This document shows, piece by piece, positions 1-11,842 of a DNA stretch of 64,000 bases (positions within the stretch are counted from its first letter, which is position 1; the number at the start of each line of letters is the position of its first letter). Location of the stretch: positions 1,302,001 to 1,366,000 of the forward strand of contig JAMXSV010000023.1 in NCBI GenBank assembly GCA_027559495.1, in the 5' to 3' direction. The stretch is from Aurifilum marmelostoma. Taxonomy: Eukaryota; Ascomycota; Sordariomycetes; Diaporthales; Cryphonectriaceae. The position numbers were made by a program, and so were the translations under genes. The notes below the pieces were generated by a model. The model was not told where the DNA came from, searched no databases, and worked only from the letters and a program-made list of their open reading frames with translations.

Positions 1-1966
1 GAAACTCCCTCAACTTGCACGTGAGGTTCTCATCTATACCATGTAGCATGTGGTTGAGCGCACTAAGACACATCGTCCCCAAGACCAAGCCGGCCAGGTC
101 TAGTTTTCTCAACACACCAGAGACCGCCCTATCACCAAGGATCAACAGCCATCTGAATGTAAACAAGGCGTTTGTGCCGGTCTAGACGCATACTCTGCCC
201 CTAGCATCGGGCGCCGGACGCTGGACGGACAACGCCTGATCCAAATATAGCTCGGCGCCGGGCCACACCTGAGCTCGAATTCTGGATGGCGATCACATGA
301 ATCTGGCCTCATAATGTTGAGGGGAGAATCCACTAGGTAAAGTAGTGAACAAAAGGACAGTGTACGTTTTCGCCCACACCCCATACGTACACAGAGTCGA
401 GACGCTCCTAATTAGTGGGTTTTCACGTACAACACAACACTGTGCGGCATTTGAGATGGCAGCACCTGGAACACTCGCCTTTTGTAATTATCATATGAAA
501 AGTACATCCTTCTACGTGTCATAGAAGGCTGAGTGGTGAACAAGCAACCAGTTCTCAAAAGGTCGCATGCGGACAGGTAACTGATGGTGCACCAATCAAC
601 ACCTCTCTATTTGCATTCCTTACACTCTCTGTCTTTTTTCCCCCGTGTATCCCATGCTCTTCCTGTATTTCAGCCTGCTCTCAACAAAAAGCTTCATTAC
701 GACGAGTTCATTTCACATGTAGTGAATAGCAGACAACGGTAATATCCCAGGGCTTGAGATAATAAGCACCCGTCATTGATTACCAGAGACTTTTATGTAC
801 ACGTATAACAGTCTACAAACCAACAACTGTGCAATCGTCCAAGCGTATGAGAATTACATTGTCTAGAAAAAGAAATACCGCGAAAGACTCGCTGTGGGCG
901 CATGTTTGCATGTGTTAACACCTTGACTCACCATCTCCAAGCTCATCTGGCACGGTAACATCGTAGCATGAGGGGCTAAGTCTAACATAGCTGTCATCTG
1001 TGGCCATGAGAATGATTCCCTAAAAGAACATCTCCACTCCGTATGATCTTTTACAGCTTCACAAATGCCGAGGAATAAGGCTGCTGGTCCGGCATGCCAC
1101 TGTCTTCAACTACTGCATTATTGTTTTGACGAGATCTAGAGTGGTGATGCTGAGATGCTCCCAGCTCCTTGAAAAGATGTGAAGCAAGACAGCCGGGTGA
1201 AAGCTCTACGCATGCTCATCATCAATATATATATATAGGTAGAAGTACATGGATCCTAGGCGTATAAATGAGTATTAATCACTCAGTCTCGACATGGGTG
1301 AGAGACACTGGCTAGGGTTCTATAGCCAGACGAAGCCCTCTCGCACGCAGTGGACCAATCTGCCTTTCTTACTGCGCTCTGTATATACAATGCCCCTAAG
1401 TATTCTTCAAAAAATAAGAAAAAAAATTCCCAGAAGAGCAAGAAGAAAGAGAAAATCACTTTATACGTCAAAAGTTGCTCTTATAAAGCTCCAACTCTGC
1501 TATGACTGTGTTCCCGAGCGAAAAGGGCAACGAGGCTGTAGATATCATCGTACGCAGATCCCCATGTACTCCAGGAAGTATTCCTCAAGAGTCGAGGAAT
1601 TCATCAACATCATTCACACCCCCCTAGTCACTCGTCGCAGTTCCAACATTATTAACTTGTATCATAAAAAGTAAATATTAAATATAACCATCTACCAAGA
1701 TGTAAAACAATATCATGAGGCCACCAGGCTATGCAATGTACGGCAACATGATTATAGTAGTCCTCCGTCTCTCATAACTCCAAAGCCCTGGGAAGGTTTT
1801 CTTCCTGTCTCTCTGTCTGTCTGTCTCTCTCTCTCTCGCTTCCTCTGTCTGCACACTGCAAAAACCCTGGCCAACAACAGTCTTTCTGTGTCTAAGAAAA
1901 GGCACACCAGATCACATAAAGTGTACAGTCTTGACATCAAAATCATAACAAAACTCACAATCTCTT
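1..1966. other. Left-edge region without a supported gene
   Basis: No gene can be defended here. The sequence is moderately AT-rich with short TA and CT tracts (TATATA near 1229, CTGT/CT tract near 1806-1840). Two short open stretches on the minus strand, about 1-149 and 945-1185, have splice-like borders, but neither can be joined into a gene model. The right part probably includes the 3' UTR of the antiporter gene. Confidence 0.6.
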
Positions 1967-4900
1967 TTACCTCCGCCCCCTGTCCGGCGCATCGGCGAAC
2001 CGTATTCCCCTCCGCGCCGGCGGCACCCGCACCGTGTCATCATCGTCACTATCCTCCTCGACATCCCCAGCACCTCCGCCCACGCCAAGCGCTGCCTCCC
2101 TGCGACGCCTCTCAGCGGGCGTCTCGGTGTCTTCTCCAGCCCCGCTGCCTTGTTTCTCTAGGCCCTCGAGCACGGCCAGCCGCCTGCGCCGCTCGACCGC
2201 CGTCTCAGGTACCGTGTTGCTCGGGGCGTCTGCGTCGCGGTGGAGGACTTCCTCTTCGTCGTCGCTGTCGGACCGCCGGCGCTGCGTGACCGAGGATGAC
2301 GAGCCCGACCTGTTCGAGGGGGACTGCCGCCTGAGCAGCGGCATGGGGCTCTTGCCGACAGAGGACGAGCTGGAGCCAGGCGCCCCGACGACGACGCGGC
2401 TCGGCGACACATCGTCGTCGGCAGGCCGCGGTGCGGAGATGGTCTTCCCGCGGACCGACTTTTGTTGTTGCGCTGCAGCTGCCTGTCCGCCGCCTGTTGG
2501 GCCCGGCGGCGGGTCCTCCTTGGCGAGCGTCTTGACCCTCTCGGGCGCGTTGGACTGGTCCACGACCTCCCTCCGCGTGCGCGAGTCGAGCTTCTGCATC
2601 TCCCTGATAAAGTCCTCCTTGGTCATGCGCTGGCCAACACCGCCGATGGTGAAGCGGATGTGTCGATCATCGGCCTGCTCGGCCTCGGCCAGATTCTTCT
2701 TTTTGTCCGGCTTCTGCCCGCCGCTTGCTTCTCCCGCGGTGCGCCCGCTCAGGGCTTCCACCCAGGTAGGTCTCCTGGCACCTGTGTTCAACATCTTGGG
2801 TCTCGTCTCGTCTCCGCCTGCTCCTCCAGCTGCTGCTGCTGCTGCTTCTGCTCCTGCCGATGTTGCTGTTGCCGCCCCTCCTCCTCCTGCCGAGCCGCCT
2901 GCCGCTGACGTCTCGCCCCCTGCTGGTTTGGGCTTCACCAGCCCGCCCATGCCCATGTACTTCAGCCCCTGGCTCAGCTGGCTCGGCTGGCCCTCGGGCT
3001 TCTGCTGCGGCGGCAGCTCGTACTTCTTGACGACCTCGCCGTCCTCGTCCTCGACGATGATGGTGTTGCCGAACTGGTAGGCGCGGGCGGGCTCGTGTCT
3101 GCGGTCCGACATCTGTTTCTCCTTGCGCTTCTGCACCTCCTCGTCGCGCCAGTGGCCCAGTCGCTTCTTCAGCCCGTCATAGGTCCACTGCGAGGAGCCT
3201 CCTTCCTTCTTGAGCTTGTGCTTCAGCTCCTCGAGGTGGTGCGCCTGGCGGTGTTCCTCCGAGGCCTCTACCGCCACCACGTCGCCGTCTTCGTTCTCGA
3301 CGATGATGTGGTCGCCCTCGTCGTAGACCTCGATCGCCGGAGACGCCTCTGCGTGTCGCTCCTCAGGTGATGCCTGCAGCCGGTCGCTCACCTCCTGCTC
3401 GAAGGCCTCTTGTGCGTCCTCGCGGGCCCTGTCCTCTGCGGTCTCGCCCTCGCGGCGCGCGGCGCGCTTCTCGGGGTCCTCCAGGGCCGAGGTTCTCCTG
3501 CTGGTGTCGGGGAACGCCTGCTTGTCGTCAGTCGGCGACTGGCTGTCGCGCAGCGTCGTCGAGGTCAGCTCGCTCTGGCTTCGCCTCTGCGGGAAGATGG
3601 CCGACTGGCTGACCGGACCCCCGGGGCCGACCCCCTCGTCCCACTTCTTCCTCCGCCTGCGGCTGACGATGGACGACGCCCGGCTGCCCTGCTTGCTGGG
3701 CTGGTCCTCCTCCTTCACGCGCCTGAGGAAGTTGCCCGGATAGCCGACGGGCGGGAGGGTGCCCGGCGGATACTCGGGCATCTTGAGGTCATCACCGTCC
3801 GTGTCTGACATGGTCTTGGCCTGTGATCTGGACTGCGACGAGATCCTCGGGAGCCGGTTCATCCACGTAGGACCGTCCTCAGGTGCTGTCGTGTAGGACA
3901 TGGTGATGGTCAGGGTGTTGATGCGCTTGCCGAGGGTGAAGACGGCCACCGAGGAGCCGTGGACGATGATGGACGAGATGACCAGGAAGGTGACGATGGG
4001 CCACACCAGTGTGTAGAGGACATAGTTGGGCTGGCTCGGGTCCGTCGGCACGGTCCCCTCGGGCACGGGATCGTTGTGCTCCAGCTCTCCCCGGGCAAGC
4101 ATGGCCACAAAGATGGCACCGACCCCGATGGGACCGAAGTGGCCGGCAAACAAGGCCTCGCGCCACGTCTTGATGTCGGGTATCAGCGGCTTGAGGGCCA
4201 TCATGATGGGGATGCGGCGGAAGAAGATGACAAAGATGGCGATGATGACGAGCTTCCACGCCGTGAGCCCGAGGTCCGAGTCGTTGTACTGCTCCCAGGG
4301 GATGATGGTGCCAAAGTAGACAAAGTAGGCCAGGTTGAGCAGCAGGTCGATGACGTTGGACACGTGGGACTCCTCGGTCTTGTTCGTAAACCAGCCATCG
4401 TTGGAGAAGCCCACGCCGCACGCGAAGCCCACGAGGAGGTCGTCGACGCCGAGGATGCTTCCGGACCCCGCGCACCAGAGGGCCAGCACAAAGTAGAAGA
4501 CGAGGAAGCTCTCCCGGTCGATCAGGTCGTGCTTCTCGGCGAACTTGATGCCGTGCCTGGCGAGATAGCCGATCAGGAAGCCGTAGACGGCGCCAAAGAT
4601 GCACTCGTAGAGTATGGTGAAGCAGATCCAGTGGTAGGTGACCTCCTTGGCCGACAGCTTGTCCTGGATCAGGTACAGCGAGAGGTAGATGAAGGGGAAG
4701 GCCATGCCGTCGTTGCACCCGGACTCGGCGGACAGGAGATCCCTCAGGTGCTTGGGCACACGCTTGGCGAACTTGCCCTTGCCGACGACGGAGGAGGCCA
4801 GCACGGGGTCGGTGGCGGTGACGCAGGCGGCGACGACCAGGCTCTGCAGCCAGCTCAGGGGCGGGACCATCCACCAGACGACGAGGCTGGTGATGAGCCA

Positions 4901-5239
4901 GCCGTAGGTCATGACGGGGACGAGCAGGAAGACGACCGACTTCCAGTGCTTCTCCATGTAGAACTTGGGCAGCTCGACGCCCACGGCGAAACACTGGACG
5001 ACCAGGACCAGGCGCGAGAACTCGATGGTGGTGATGTCGGCATTGCCCCACGAGTCGGGGTTGATCAGGTTGGCGGCATGGGGCCCGAAGATGACGCCGC
5101 ACAGGGTGGCCACGGTAGCCTCACCAATGTATGCACGCTCCTTGATGACCGAGGAGCAGAGCATGAACAGCGAGGTGAAGCCACCGAGGATGATGTAGAC
5201 CAGGTGCGGCTTAGTGACGGAAAGGTGGTCCCAAGCCAT
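1967..5239 (-). CDS. NHA1: Plasma-membrane Na+/H+ antiporter (Nha1/Sod2 type)
   Basis: A single uninterrupted exon encodes 1090 residues. The first ~440 residues form a polytopic cation/proton antiporter domain of the CPA1 Nha1/Sod2 family, which exports Na+ (and often K+ or Li+) in exchange for H+ at the plasma membrane. Key motifs are visible: TATDP (Asp144) and the family-defining Asn-Asp pair (N176-D177, in AESGCNDG). The remaining ~640 residues are a hydrophilic, low-complexity tail rich in Ser, Glu, Arg and Gly with an Ala-rich run. This tail layout matches yeast Nha1 (about 985 residues), where the tail is regulatory. The start at 5239 gives a short N-terminus leading straight into the first membrane segment, as in relatives. 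Antisense reading frames over this gene are GC-driven shadows. The family call is firm. Ion preference cannot be read from sequence. Confidence 0.95.
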   Translation of the reverse strand: MAWDHLSVTKPHLVYIILGGFTSLFMLCSSVIKERAYIGEATVATLCGVIFGPHAANLINPDSWGNADITTIEFSRLVLVVQCFAVGVELPKFYMEKHWKSVVFLLVPVMTYGWLITSLVVWWMVPPLSWLQSLVVAACVTATDPVLASSVVGKGKFAKRVPKHLRDLLSAESGCNDGMAFPFIYLSLYLIQDKLSAKEVTYHWICFTILYECIFGAVYGFLIGYLARHGIKFAEKHDLIDRESFLVFYFVLALWCAGSGSILGVDDLLVGFACGVGFSNDGWFTNKTEESHVSNVIDLLLNLAYFVYFGTIIPWEQYNDSDLGLTAWKLVIIAIFVIFFRRIPIMMALKPLIPDIKTWREALFAGHFGPIGVGAIFVAMLARGELEHNDPVPEGTVPTDPSQPNYVLYTLVWPIVTFLVISSIIVHGSSVAVFTLGKRINTLTITMSYTTAPEDGPTWMNRLPRISSQSRSQAKTMSDTDGDDLKMPEYPPGTLPPVGYPGNFLRRVKEEDQPSKQGSRASSIVSRRRRKKWDEGVGPGGPVSQSAIFPQRRSQSELTSTTLRDSQSPTDDKQAFPDTSRRTSALEDPEKRAARREGETAEDRAREDAQEAFEQEVSDRLQASPEERHAEASPAIEVYDEGDHIIVENEDGDVVAVEASEEHRQAHHLEELKHKLKKEGGSSQWTYDGLKKRLGHWRDEEVQKRKEKQMSDRRHEPARAYQFGNTIIVEDEDGEVVKKYELPPQQKPEGQPSQLSQGLKYMGMGGLVKPKPAGGETSAAGGSAGGGGAATATSAGAEAAAAAAGGAGGDETRPKMLNTGARRPTWVEALSGRTAGEASGGQKPDKKKNLAEAEQADDRHIRFTIGGVGQRMTKEDFIREMQKLDSRTRREVVDQSNAPERVKTLAKEDPPPGPTGGGQAAAAQQQKSVRGKTISAPRPADDDVSPSRVVVGAPGSSSSSVGKSPMPLLRRQSPSNRSGSSSSVTQRRRSDSDDEEEVLHRDADAPSNTVPETAVERRRRLAVLEGLEKQGSGAGEDTETPAERRRREAALGVGGGAGDVEEDSDDDDTVRVPPARRGIRFADAPDRGRR

Positions 5240-8200
5240 GGTGGGCGACGCAGCAGGCGGTCGAGATGCCGCCGCTTATGAGAACTTTGAAGAATAGAAC
5301 GCTGCTGCTGCTGCTGCTGTCCCTGTTGTCGAGGAATAATCGTGCTCCAGAGCCTGGGCCACTGCCTCCTCGATCTCCTCCTTGTCTTCCTCCTCTCCTT
5401 CTTCAACCGAGCAGGCCTGGCGTGACTGTGGTGGAGTGGACGGGCGAGCCTCGTGATGGCCTTGGAACTCCCCAGTCAATCGATCGTGGCCCAGATCCAG
5501 AAGCCTGTCGATACATTAAAGGTGAAAAGGATAGTGATTAAGCCTGTGTGTGTGTGTGTGTTTGTATGTATGTATGTTTGTTGGTGTGGTGTGTGAAGGA
5601 TCGAGTTCGAGATGCGGACGACGCAGCCCACTTGACCGGAAGAGCCGACTGCAGTGCTCTGGGCGTTCCGCTGTTTTTTCCCAGGTGGCTGACTCGGGGA
5701 ATATACTAATTCAGGACGTCATCCAAGTCCACTTCCACCTCGCTTGTTTTGCTGCAGCAGGAGGGAAGGCTGGGAAGGGGGGGGGTCGAGAAGATGGGCT
5801 GGTCAGAAGGAGGAGGACATCAGGTCTCTCTCTCTCCTCTCTATCTCTTCCCCTTTGACGGAGCTGTGGACGAGCCGGCAAGGTCTTGATGACGGCACCA
5901 ACCGAGATAAGATAGGACGGGAGAAGAAAAGTAGAGAGAAGGACGGTCCAATCCTTTGCCCTATGTATAATGGGAAGAAAAGGAATCGGCGCCAAGACCA
6001 AAAGGTAAAAAAGAGGAAAGAAAAAGTTCGAAAGGCGCCCACACTTACTGGTTCGCCCCGTCAGTAGCCTTCAGCACACATGCTGCTTTGGGGGGCACGG
6101 GTGGATAAGCACAGCAGTGGGGCCCCTAGGCCTTGCGCCACGGCCCACAGGTGATAACTCTAGGGGGGCCTCGGGGGGAGCTCCCTGAAGGGGACACTAA
6201 AGGAGCCCCACCATGACCGCCGTTTTGCTGACTACGACAGTACATTACAGCAGCACATAGTAGTACTATGAGTACTCTTGTGTAAGGCTCGCAAGAGAAG
6301 CCAGCACCAGACGCCTCTTTTCTTGGAAAACAGAGAAAGTGATCATCCTTCTAAAATACTGGCCACTTGTGGTCTGTATTCTCTGTCCACCGGCAAGGTG
6401 CAGGGGGGCGCATACAGGGCGCAGTCCATAGTATGGAATAGTGCTATGGTGCTATGGTACTTATGTAGGGAGATTAACGGACCAGCCAAGTATGTACTTA
6501 GTAATCCGTTCCAGTGCCTTGTAAATTTTATTTCGTTTTCCCTGAGCATCGAGGAGAGAACCATGCATGCCCTGTGGCTCACCGGCTATATAGCAGCACA
6601 TAATATGACCTGCAGGCATCTCTTGATAGGAGGTCCAAGTGTGTGTCTCGGCGCCCAGTCGCTTAGCGCGTGCACCACGTAACACTGCGGTTCTCATATC
6701 CAAGACGAGACACCACGAGTACTGACAACGTGCGGCCGGCTGAGGTGAGTACTGAACCAGACCTTGAGGTGTCAAACATGCCCTCTTGATCCCCTCGTGA
6801 TCATGTTCTTGCCGATCACCTCGGTGGCTCTCCAGGAGGGCAAAGGCCTGCGGCGGCCCCAAGTGATAAACAAGGCGTCAAGCCTCCCTCGGATCTCTCA
6901 AAGCTGGTATTCCGTGCTGCGGTCAGCATGTAGCATGCATGCAGCTGCAGCAACAGACATGTCTCTATTCGGTCGGGAACCCGTAGATCAGTCTTCTCTG
7001 TGGTCTGCTCGCGTCCAGCGCCTGGCCTTGAAAAATCAAATAGTGTTGTTTCTGTTTATGCCATCTCTGTTTTCCCCGCGGGCCCACAAAGGCCTACAGC
7101 AGATCGACCACAACAACGTCACAGATGGAGACCCCCCAACTCCACACACCGGGTCCCGGACACCGCCTACCCCACCCCTCCTCAGGAGGCCGAACCGCCG
7201 ATGCGAGCACCCCCCCCCCTCCGACGACTGATGCCGTGTGTATCCAAGCCTCTGGGCGTGGCTTGGCGGTCAGCCAGCAAGAGGCTGGCCGTGAAGACGA
7301 CTTCTCGCCAAGTGTGCCCAGCATGAGTAGTTGAAAGCCTATACACGCAAGTACCCGACGTGTGCCACGTGACAAAAGAAAAAGTTCGGCATGCGTGCAG
7401 CTCGTGACTTTTTTGCACATGGTGCATAAAACGCTGTACCATGTTATGACTTCCGTTCTGGCGGCTCTGAGGGGTCCAGACGTGGGGTGCAACGGATCAG
7501 CAACGCGGGGGATCGGCTGGCTAGCTGCCTCCAGCTTGAACCAACCTCGAACGGGTGTCATACCACAGGTTGGATAGATAGCCTTCTTCTATTGTAGGAT
7601 TGCCGGAAATGGTCGAGTGCGGCTTGGGGACGAGATCCGTTTGGCTGGTCTGCTGTCAGGTGTGCAGCACCAATTGCCAACGTCTGCTGTACGTCACATC
7701 GCATGTTGGGTGCAGCTTTGCCATTTCTTGGCCCTTCATTGACAGATAAGAAGTCGGGCCTGCACATGTGTTGGGGCTATTGAGGGCCAACCTAGTCATG
7801 GGCTTCAGAATGTGCGTGAGGATGTAGCATGTGGGTGTGAATGCAGATGTAATAGTAGCTGAATATTAGGGGGAAGGAGGATTGAGGAGATGCAGCAGAG
7901 CTATCAATCAGGGTTAGGGTCCCTTGGGTGGCACAGCCAGGGGCACATAGGTGCCCCCAAGATACGTCTGGCTTATCTAATCTATGAACGCGTCAATCAG
8001 CGAGACGCGACGTCCGCTTTTGCCAAACCACCAGAATGACCACCTGAAGAGGAAGCCACTGAACGGATTAGCCCCTGGACCCCCAGAGCAAGAATTCCAG
8101 CAGCAGCAACACAACAGAAGCCTCCCCCACCCGGTGCTGTATGACTGCTGGTATCAGCAGCTCAGTTTGCCTTCCATCCCTGAGTTGGCGGAGGATCACC

Positions 8201-8329
8201 AGCAACACATGTCTCTGCCCAGGAGCACAAACACATGCCCCGCGACAGAGTGCACTGCTGTGCGGTCCTCCATATCGACCGCATCTTCAATCTCGCCCCT
8301 CTCCTCAGTACCAACCCCCACTCGTCATC
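5240..8329. other. Long intergenic region between divergent NHA1 and PIF1
   Basis: About 3.1 kb with no supported gene. The NHA1-proximal part holds a TG/TATG microsatellite (about 5544-5580) and CT-rich tracts, as expected for a 5' leader and promoter. There are G-rich stretches near 6090-6200 and assorted short frames lacking coherent protein character. The part upstream of 8330 stays open in the helicase frame from 8141, so a longer N-terminus is possible. Confidence 0.6.
5544..5580. repeat. TG/TATG microsatellite upstream of NHA1
   Basis: A (TG)n tract followed by TATG units, about 300 bp upstream of the NHA1 start. It lies in the presumed leader or promoter and is likely to be length-variable. 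Confidence 0.7.
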
Positions 8330-11039
8330 ATGAGCATGTTCAAGCGTGCCAATGCCACCTTCGAGGCCAAGAATAGCACCAGCACCAGCAGCACCACCCA
8401 CAACCACAAGACAGCCCAGCCCCATGTGTCCCTGGCAAGGCAGCTGTTCCCTTCCAGCAGCCCGACCCCGATACAACATGTCAGCATAAGAGACCAGCTC
8501 CAGAAACGCCCAGGGCCATCGGCCGGCCTCTCGGGGTCAGGCCCATCCTCAGAGTCGTCCGTTCAGCCACCACCCCTTCGATCTCGATCCTCGAACCCAT
8601 CCCAGCCATCCCAACAATACCCACAGTCCATCAGTCGCTCAGCTGGCGGCAAGCAGTTTGCTTCCATCTACGGCAATAACGAGAACTCCTTCAAGCACGA
8701 GCCTGACGTCGTAGACCTCACAGCTGACGATGATACGGCCTCGAAGACGGCAAAGTCTGTGGCCAATGTCGACTTCTTTGAGGAAGACATCAGTGACGAT
8801 GAGAACTTGGGTCTGGACTACCAATTACCGGCTACCCTGCCACCCCAACCCCCACGGGCCACGTCCTCGACGATAGCTACTGATAATGCCCCCGCCGACA
8901 ACACCAGCACGATGTCCTGGTCGCAGTCGTCGCCTTCCCACTACCTAGCCGGCCAATCAGTCTCCCAGTCTACTGGTTCGCAGGCATCGACCAAACGTTC
9001 GGCACCCGAGAATGATGTGCAGCCGGTCCACCGGATCGCAAAGAAACGACTTTTGCCGGAATCCTTCAATAAAAACAACAGGGAGCCCGAAGAGGTGACA
9101 GTGCCGGCATCTGGCCCACGTGCCATTCCTGCGGCGCGATCCACTGCGAAGAAGGACTCGCTTGGGATTGACATGACGCCTGAGGATTTCAAGGCGCAGC
9201 AGAAGCGCTTAAAGGACAAGACCAAGAAAGTCACCCCTCCTGTGACGGTGCCGCCTCCCGAGGTGCCTGCGGAGGTGCCACAGCAGCCCGTGACGACTCA
9301 TACCGTCAAGCAGTCGGCTATCGCCCTCAGCAACGAACAGGAGCTGGTCAAGGAACTGGTATGTGACAAGGGCAAGAGTGTCTTCTTCACCGGCCCAGCC
9401 GGCACGGGAAAGTCGGTGTTGATGAGATCCATCATCGCACAACTCAAGAAAAAGTTCGCCAGGGACACGGAGCGCCTTGCTGTCACGGCCTCGACGGGCC
9501 TGGCAGCCTGTAATATTGGCGGCATGACGCTGCACAGCTTTGCCGGGATCGGCCTAGGCAAGGATGATGTGGCTACCCTGGTCAAGAAGATTCGCCGGAA
9601 CCCAAAGGCAAAGAATCGGTGGCTGAAGACCAAGGTGCTGGTGATCGATGAGATCTCCATGGTGGACGGTGAGCTCTTCGACAAGCTGTCACAGATCGGG
9701 CGGACCCTCCGCAACAACGGTCGGCCATGGGGCGGTATACAGCTGGTCATCACCGGAGACTTCTTCCAGCTACCTCCTGTCCCGGACCAGGACCGCCGCG
9801 ACTCTCGAGACGTCAGGTTCGCATTTGAAGCTGCCACCTGGAACACTTCCATAGACCACACCATTGGCCTGACAGAGGTATTCCGCCAGAAAGATCCGGG
9901 TGAGTCATCCTACCAAGGAAAAGAAAAAGAAAAGAAGAAGAAAAAAACACGTGTATACGCACCCTTCGCCTATACTGAGCTTCTACTGATGTTCGCCTCC
10001 TAGCTTTTGCCAACATGCTCAATGAGATGCGCCTTGGTCGCATCAGCGACGAGACGGTCCGAGCCTTCAAATCTCTAGCCCGACCCCTACAGTTCAGGGA
10101 CGGCCTCGAGGTTACTGAACTGTTCGTGGCGTTGCTGCCCCTCCCCGTCATATCGTTCTCTGCTGACAATATCCTAGGTTCCCTACCAGGTCAGAAGTCG
10201 AAAGATCCAACCAGAAACGACTGAGGGAGCTGCCGGGCGAGACCCAGAGATACGACGCGATGGACAGCGGAGATCCCCTGCTTCGGGAGAGGCTGCTGTC
10301 GAACATGATGGCCCCCAGGAGCATCGAGCTCAAGAAGGGTGCCCAGGTCATGCTCATCAAGAACCTGGACGATACCCTTGTCAACGGGTCGCTGGGCACC
10401 GTGGTCGGCTTCTCGACGGAGAGCGCGTTTGAGATCAACGGCGGCTGTGATGCGTCGAGTGACGCCGGAGATGACACGGACGCCGATTTCAGGAAGAGGC
10501 TCGCTATCTTCCACAGAGAGATGGACAAGGCGGCGGCGCACGAGAAGAAGCAATGGCCGATAGTGGCATTCCACGGAGTCGACGGCACAGCCAGGATCAT
10601 GCTCTGCATCTCGGAGTCGTGGAAGGTCGAGACGCCAACGGGCGAGGTGCAGGCGTCCCGTGAGCAGCTGCCGCTCATCCTGGCCTGGGCCCTCTCGATC
10701 CACAAGGCCCAGGGCCAGACCCTGGCGCGGGTCAAGGTTGACCTGGGCAAGGTCTTTGAGAAGGGCCAAGCCTATGTCGCCCTCAGCCGAGCAGTGACAC
10801 AGCAGGGACTGCAGGTCTTGCGCTTCGACAAGCAGAAGGTGATGGCGCATCCCCGGGTCGTGTCGTTCTACGAAAAGCTCTACAGCGCAGAGGCGGCCCT
10901 GAAGCCGAAAAAGAAGAAGGCTGTCGATGCGTCCATCACGAGCTTCGCAACCACGACGGCGCCGAGACCGCGGGCCAAGAGGCCAGCCTGGGTGGTCGAC
11001 CTAGACGAAGACGAAGAGGCAATGGCATCGTATGCGTAG
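8330..11039 (+). CDS. PIF1: Pif1-family 5'-3' DNA helicase
   Basis: Three exons, 8330-9899, 10004-10121 and 10178-11039, encode 849 residues. Intron 1 is GTGAGT...CTAG. Intron 2 is only 56 nt, GTTCGT...CTAG, with a CTGAC branch point at about 10163. Splicing restores the family sequences QKDPAFANMLNEMR and ELFPTRSEVE across the junctions. Pif1 is an ATP-dependent superfamily 1B helicase acting on telomeric, mitochondrial and G-quadruplex DNA. Walker A GPAGTGKS lies at about residues 355-362 and Walker B VIDEIS near 439-444, with C-terminal helicase motifs SIHKAQGQT and YVALSRA. The first ~330 residues are disordered and carry VVDLT followed by acidic residues (127-131), resembling a SUMO-interacting motif. 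The start at 8330 is chosen because the protein then begins MSMFKRAN. The frame stays open up to 8141, so an upstream start is an alternative. Confidence 0.93.
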
Positions 11040-11842
11040 GCATAGTGGGACCTCGGACAGAGTCACGCTGGGATCAAGATGTCTTTTGGAAGGCGTTCCA
11101 TGGGTTGTGTGGGCAGAGGCGTTCCTTGAGTATACATCAGGCGTCCACGCAAGGGATCAAGCCCTGAGCATCTGTGCATTTTGGTCCCATTGGTTTTCCC
11201 AGTGGGCATGAGAAGTAGATCACGATAGGCGTATGCCACAGGAACATGGCACATCGGGTTTACTTTGATATCATAGCCCGCTCAAATACCATCACTCAGT
11301 TTTGTCTAGATTATTCGAGGCATGCGTCGCAGGAGAGAATCAAAACCCACTGGGATAAGAAAAGGTCTCAGCTTCAGCTCCTGGGTGTGTCCGAAAAAGA
11401 AAAAAAAAAAAAAAATTAGGACCCGGTCTTCTGTGTCTCCATGGGCAATCGTATTTTGGGAGAGGCAGAAAAAGAGGGGGGCGAGGAGAAATGCGATGAC
11501 GGCCTATGGCAGCAGAGAGCAGAGGCAGGCACGGCAGGGTCGAGCTGGCGGGCGCTGCTTCCTACAGTGAGTGAGTGGGTAGGTGGCCCTGCTAGTCTGC
11601 TTATCGATAATAAAAAAAAAAGTGTCTAGCTCCCACCACAGGCAGACGGCAGACGACAATTGCTGCTTGCTGGTGCGGATCATCAACCAGCGCCAGCCCA
11701 CTTCAACCTCGTCTTTCCCTATCCACGTCTCCACCCTGTCCTGGACACCCTACAACCTCCCACGCTCGCCTGCCCCTCCCATCATCTGCTGCCTGAGCAT
11801 AGTCGTGTGCGCGAGGATCCCAATCCCGTCAATCTTTCCATC
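11040..11842. other. Intergenic, PIF1 3' end to EDC3 leader
   Basis: No gene seen. The region contains an A-run near 11401-11415 and pyrimidine-rich sequence toward the EDC3 start, consistent with terminator, promoter and leader. The EDC3 frame stays open upstream to 11660. Confidence 0.6.

Noticed and set aside
945..1150. Joining two minus-strand open stretches across a GTAAAAG...TTTTAG segment
   Set aside because: The implied intron would be only about 35 nt, shorter than any other intron in this window, and has no branch-point sequence.
2034..5281. Long antisense open frames opposite NHA1 (up to 440 codons)
   Set aside because: They mirror GC-rich codon bias of the real gene, have Asp/Gly/Arg-biased composition, and show no domain, intron or start context.
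6278..6862. Overlapping open frames on both strands between NHA1 and PIF1
   Set aside because: Neither shows a recognisable motif or sensible start context, and they overlap each other antiparallel.
8141..8329. Extended N-terminus for Pif1 starting at 8141
   Set aside because: The frame is open but the extra 63 residues look like translated leader; kept only as an alternative because mitochondrial targeting of Pif1 can depend on an upstream start.
11660..11842. Upstream extension of Edc3
   Set aside because: It would place 61 low-complexity residues before the LSm domain, which normally starts within the first ~10 residues.
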